Virus record (IMG/VR): IMGVR_UViG_3300044547_001769
Span: 1 to 31,304 of that record
Length of the DNA: 31,304 nt
Reading direction: 5' to 3' (one strand)
From: a virus
The translations under genes and the position numbers were made by a program. This document shows, piece by piece, positions 29,110 to 31,304 of the stretch. How positions within the stretch are numbered: the stretch's first letter is position 1; each line of letters opens with the position of its first letter. Under the pieces are notes generated by a model. That model was not told where the DNA came from. It did not search any database and saw nothing but the letters and a program-made list of their open reading frames with translations.

Positions 29110-30303
29110 ATGAAACTATTAGGTTCAAACAACAATATTCCGGTTTTCGGCGATCCTCTCCAGAATGCCGTTGATCAGATGTCGAACTGTCTCGTCAAGG
29201 GTGGCTACAAGGCTGCACTTATGGCTGACCATCACCTTGGTTATGCTGTTCCTGTCGGCGGCGTAATTGCTTACAAGGACAAGATCTCGCCTTCAGGTGT
29301 AGGCTTCGACATCGGCTGCGGAAACAAGGCTGTGATGACTGACCTGCACTATGGAGATATCGCGGGTGATATGAACCGTATCATGGACGAAGTGTTTGAT
29401 CGCATCTCGTTTGGAATCGGCCGCAAGAACAAGACTGATGTTGACCATGCGTTGTTTGACAACGATGCTTGGACTGACATCGCTATGCTCGGCGAGCTGA
29501 AGGACATGGCGCGCGGACAGCTTGGTACTGTCGGCAGCGGTAACCACTATGTCGATATCTTCTATGATCAAAAGGGTCGCGTTTGGATCGGAGTTCACTT
29601 TGGTTCACGTGGTCTTGGTCACAAGATTGCTTCGCATTACATCAAGGCCGGCGGCGGTGTTGACGGTATTAACGTCGATCCTGCTATCTTGGATGTGAAT
29701 ACTGACCTTGGTCGCGAATACATCGCTGCTATGAACCTCGCCGGTGAATATGCATATGCTGGTCGCGATTGGGTCTGTGAAGAAGTTGCTCGTATCCTTG
29801 GTGCGTCTATCCTTGACAGCGTTCACAACCACCATAACTTCGCTTGGAATGAAACTCATGACGGTGAAGACCTTTGGGTTGTTCGCAAGGGTGCTACTCC
29901 TGCTTTCCCAGGTCAGCGTGGTTTCGTCGGTGGAACTATGGGTGAAAACTCAGTGATCCTCGAAGGCGTCGCGTCGGACCTTTCTTCCTCTACTCTGTTC
30001 TCGACTGTTCACGGTGCAGGCCGAGTCATGTCGCGCACCGAAGCTGCTGGTAAGTCCAAGTGGAAGGGTGGAAAGAAGATCAAGATTTCGGAAGGCAAGG
30101 TCTCGCAGGCCATGATGGACGAATGGGTTAACAAGGCTGGCGTTGTTCTTCGCGGCGCAGGCGTCGATGAATCTCCACATGCTTACAAGCGTTTGGCTGA
30201 TGTCCTTGAAGCTCAGGGCGACACTGTTCGTATTCTCGACGTTCTTACTCCAATCGGAGTTGCGATGGCAGGTGCTGATGTATTTGATCCTTACGCCGAT
30301 TGA
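29110..30303 (+). CDS. rtcB: RNA-splicing ligase RtcB
   Basis: This 397-residue protein from ATG 29110 (a GTG at 29068 gives a longer form) joins RNA 2',3'-cyclic phosphate or 3'-phosphate to 5'-OH with GTP and manganese. Metal-site motifs are SPSGVGFDIGCGN (D67, C70), GSGNHYVD, VHFGSRGLG and NHHNFAW. The guanylylated His is in STVHGAGRVMSR. All key residues appear present, so it should be active. With the adjacent cREC-like gene and the RNA ligase at 13172 it would repair tRNAs cut by host anticodon nucleases (inference). It is more GC-rich than the endonuclease that overlaps its end. Confidence 0.95.
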   Translation: MKLLGSNNNIPVFGDPLQNAVDQMSNCLVKGGYKAALMADHHLGYAVPVGGVIAYKDKISPSGVGFDIGCGNKAVMTDLHYGDIAGDMNRIMDEVFDRISFGIGRKNKTDVDHALFDNDAWTDIAMLGELKDMARGQLGTVGSGNHYVDIFYDQKGRVWIGVHFGSRGLGHKIASHYIKAGGGVDGINVDPAILDVNTDLGREYIAAMNLAGEYAYAGRDWVCEEVARILGASILDSVHNHHNFAWNETHDGEDLWVVRKGATPAFPGQRGFVGGTMGENSVILEGVASDLSSSTLFSTVHGAGRVMSRTEAAGKSKWKGGKKIKISEGKVSQAMMDEWVNKAGVVLRGAGVDESPHAYKRLADVLEAQGDTVRILDVLTPIGVAMAGADVFDPYAD

Positions 30304-31130
30304 ATGATACGTTTCCAATCAGATTCTTCACCATCTTTGATTCTGAAGAATCTGCATTGTAATTCTTCAATTATTCTATCCTGACGCAGCTTATCTTTAA
30401 GTTTTTGATCTGGTCTTTCGTGATAAGCTTCATCAAACTCAATTACCACATTTTCAACCGGTTCATAATAATCAAGAAGATATCCAGCAACTCTAAATTC
30501 ACCAACATTTTCAGCATGAACTCCGTTCCATCCAAGCTCTGAATTTATTTCCTCAAATAATCGACAAGCCTTTGCATTATAATTTGGACATGTCCAGCCT
30601 AAAGGATACTTTGAATCAATATCTCGTAAACGTCCATCTCTCTGTTTTTCTTTAGTCTCTGGTGTATGAATTTTTCCAGTAAATCCAGGCTTTCTCCCTT
30701 TAAGACTTTGAGATTTACGTTTTCTAGTTTCAGGACTTTCAGTAATGCCTAATCGTGACTTGTTGTATTCTTTTCCTTTATTTGCTTTACTGATTTTCTC
30801 TTTGGTTTCTTTAGTATGTGTTCGACTAAAAGCATGACTTCGATCAGTACACTTATAACACGTGGTTGCCTTTAATGCTCGATAGTAACATCCAATTCCA
30901 GTATGAATGACAATTTCGCCGCATTGACACGTTCTAGTGTATTCTGTTAATTGAGCTAGTGGATCTTTATCATATGTTCTTTCAACTGCACATGAATCTC
31001 TTATTTCTTTGTCCATTAAAAACTTTACATTGTGTTTCTTCTTATACTCATTTGGAGAAAGACCGCAGCAATACTTAAGATGTAAATAACCAATACTTTT
31101 TAATTCTCTTTGACACTCTAAGCAAATCAT
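30291..31130 (-). CDS. Homing-type endonuclease with zinc fingers, NUMOD3 motifs and Vsr-like nuclease domain
   Basis: This 279-residue minus-strand protein has a first finger CLECQRELKSIGYLHLKYCC, then PNEYKKKHNV, and a second cysteine cluster (CQCGEIVIH, CYKC). Three NUMOD3-type repeats follow: THTKETKEKISKANKGK, ESPETRKRKSQSLKGRK and HTPETKEKQRDGR. The C-terminus (GEFRVAGYLLDYYEPVENVV, IEFDEAYHER, RQDRIIEE, RFFRIKD) resembles PD-(D/E)xK/Vsr-type nucleases used by homing endonucleases. The gene is visibly AT-richer than rtcB and overlaps its last 13 bases, suggesting a mobile insertion. The exact nuclease family is not certain. Confidence 0.85.
   Translation of the reverse strand: MICLECQRELKSIGYLHLKYCCGLSPNEYKKKHNVKFLMDKEIRDSCAVERTYDKDPLAQLTEYTRTCQCGEIVIHTGIGCYYRALKATTCYKCTDRSHAFSRTHTKETKEKISKANKGKEYNKSRLGITESPETRKRKSQSLKGRKPGFTGKIHTPETKEKQRDGRLRDIDSKYPLGWTCPNYNAKACRLFEEINSELGWNGVHAENVGEFRVAGYLLDYYEPVENVVIEFDEAYHERPDQKLKDKLRQDRIIEELQCRFFRIKDGEESDWKRIIQSA
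30320..30354. repeat. 10-bp inverted repeat at the rtcB/endonuclease junction
   Basis: CAGATTCTTC (30320-30329) and GAAGAATCTG (30345-30354) are perfect reverse complements separated by 15 bases, inside the 3' end of the endonuclease gene. It may end transcripts of both convergent genes or mark an insertion boundary; no T-run follows. Confidence 0.5.
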
Positions 31131-31144
31131 AAATCTATTTATAA

Positions 31145-31169
31145 AATGTATGGGTTCAAAACATACATT
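31145..31169. repeat. 8-bp inverted repeat between divergent genes
   Basis: AATGTATG (31145-31152) and CATACATT (31162-31169) form a perfect 8-bp stem with loop GGTTCAAAA. On the minus strand a TATAAATA sequence (31136-31143) lies 5 bases before the endonuclease ATG. Possible operator or late-promoter region. Confidence 0.4.
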
Positions 31170-31180
31170 ATGCCATTAAA

Positions 31181-31304
31181 ATGAAATTCGGAAAAATTCC
31201 AAAGAAGCTTAAGTTCTATTGTAAACCTGAGACCAAGATTCGATTCAGGTGGTCTGATGTTGAATTTGAAGATCCATCTGCCGCAGACGTATCGGCGATC
31301 CCAG
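31181..31304 (+). CDS. 5' part of an unidentified protein (partial)
   Basis: ATG 31181 opens a frame to the window edge (MKFGKIPKKLKFYCKPETKI, RFRWSDVEFEDPSAADVSAI). It is basic with aromatic residues. No family is recognised. It is divergent from the endonuclease, with 50 bp between them. Confidence 0.6.
   Translation, partial: MKFGKIPKKLKFYCKPETKIRFRWSDVEFEDPSAADVSAIP

Noticed and set aside
29092-31143. T4-like late promoters (TATAAATA and TTTATAAAA-type sequences before several starts)
   Set aside because: Matches are few, AT-rich and inconsistent in strand and distance to the start, so chance is likely.

Overview
The window is a dense, almost gap-free stretch of a large tailed-phage genome. 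Genes overlap by a few bases (ATGA or TGATG junctions) and nearly all lie on the + strand. There is a PhoH ATPase, ThyX, a homing-type endonuclease, many tiny membrane proteins, a nested spanin pair and a candidate capsid-targeting N-terminus resembling that of T4 internal proteins. Canonical sigma70-like promoters (TTTACA, 17 bp, TATAAT), three lipobox proteins and an i-spanin/o-spanin arrangement point to a Gram-negative host. I cannot name the host or the phage genus from sequence alone. No tRNA, rRNA or CRISPR was recognised.

Layout. 1-108 is the tail of an upstream gene. 171-1059 holds two HREDGPA-repeat (MORN-like) genes. 1063-3873 has small zinc-ribbon-type proteins, thyX, a putative glycosyltransferase and a SLOG/DUF2493 protein. 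4018-9293 has small membrane proteins, a glutaredoxin-like protein, a GT4 glycosyltransferase, a lysis-type cassette (holin candidate, i-spanin, nested o-spanin), a GT-A glycosyltransferase and phoH. 9290-10999, on the minus strand, is an XPD/DinG-like helicase. 11059-11612 carries two apparently frameshifted small genes behind their own promoters. 11623-15763 has a possible internal head protein, a YqiA-type esterase, a DraRnl-type RNA ligase and the first of three ETNSSSTHS proteins. 15825-19456 has a radical SAM protein with an unusual cysteine spacing, two more ETNSSSTHS proteins, an HD phosphohydrolase and a DUF3307 membrane protein. 19578-22765 has a CCA-adding-type nucleotidyltransferase and a Pth2-like hydrolase. 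22872-26298 is a tandem array of seven more HREDGPA-repeat genes, followed by a hypothetical gene and two lipoproteins and closed by a strong terminator. 27878-30303 ends with a cyclic-phosphate receiver-like protein and RtcB. A minus-strand NUMOD3-containing endonuclease overlaps the rtcB 3' end, and a partial gene closes the window.

How it works together. Eight + strand promoters share a -35 TTTACA with exactly 17-bp spacing. Seven of them carry a near-identical 5' leader, often directly after an upstream hairpin terminator, and they cut the + strand into operons. RNA ligase, RtcB, the cREC-like protein, the CCA enzyme, Pth2 and an HD protein together look like a tRNA/RNA repair and recycling toolkit. 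The most unusual content is the HREDGPA family: nine genes and 35 modules of exactly 23 residues. Variation falls on alternate positions of one predicted strand and is encoded mostly by NNT codons. That looks like a combinatorially diversified surface-binding family rather than ordinary duplication.
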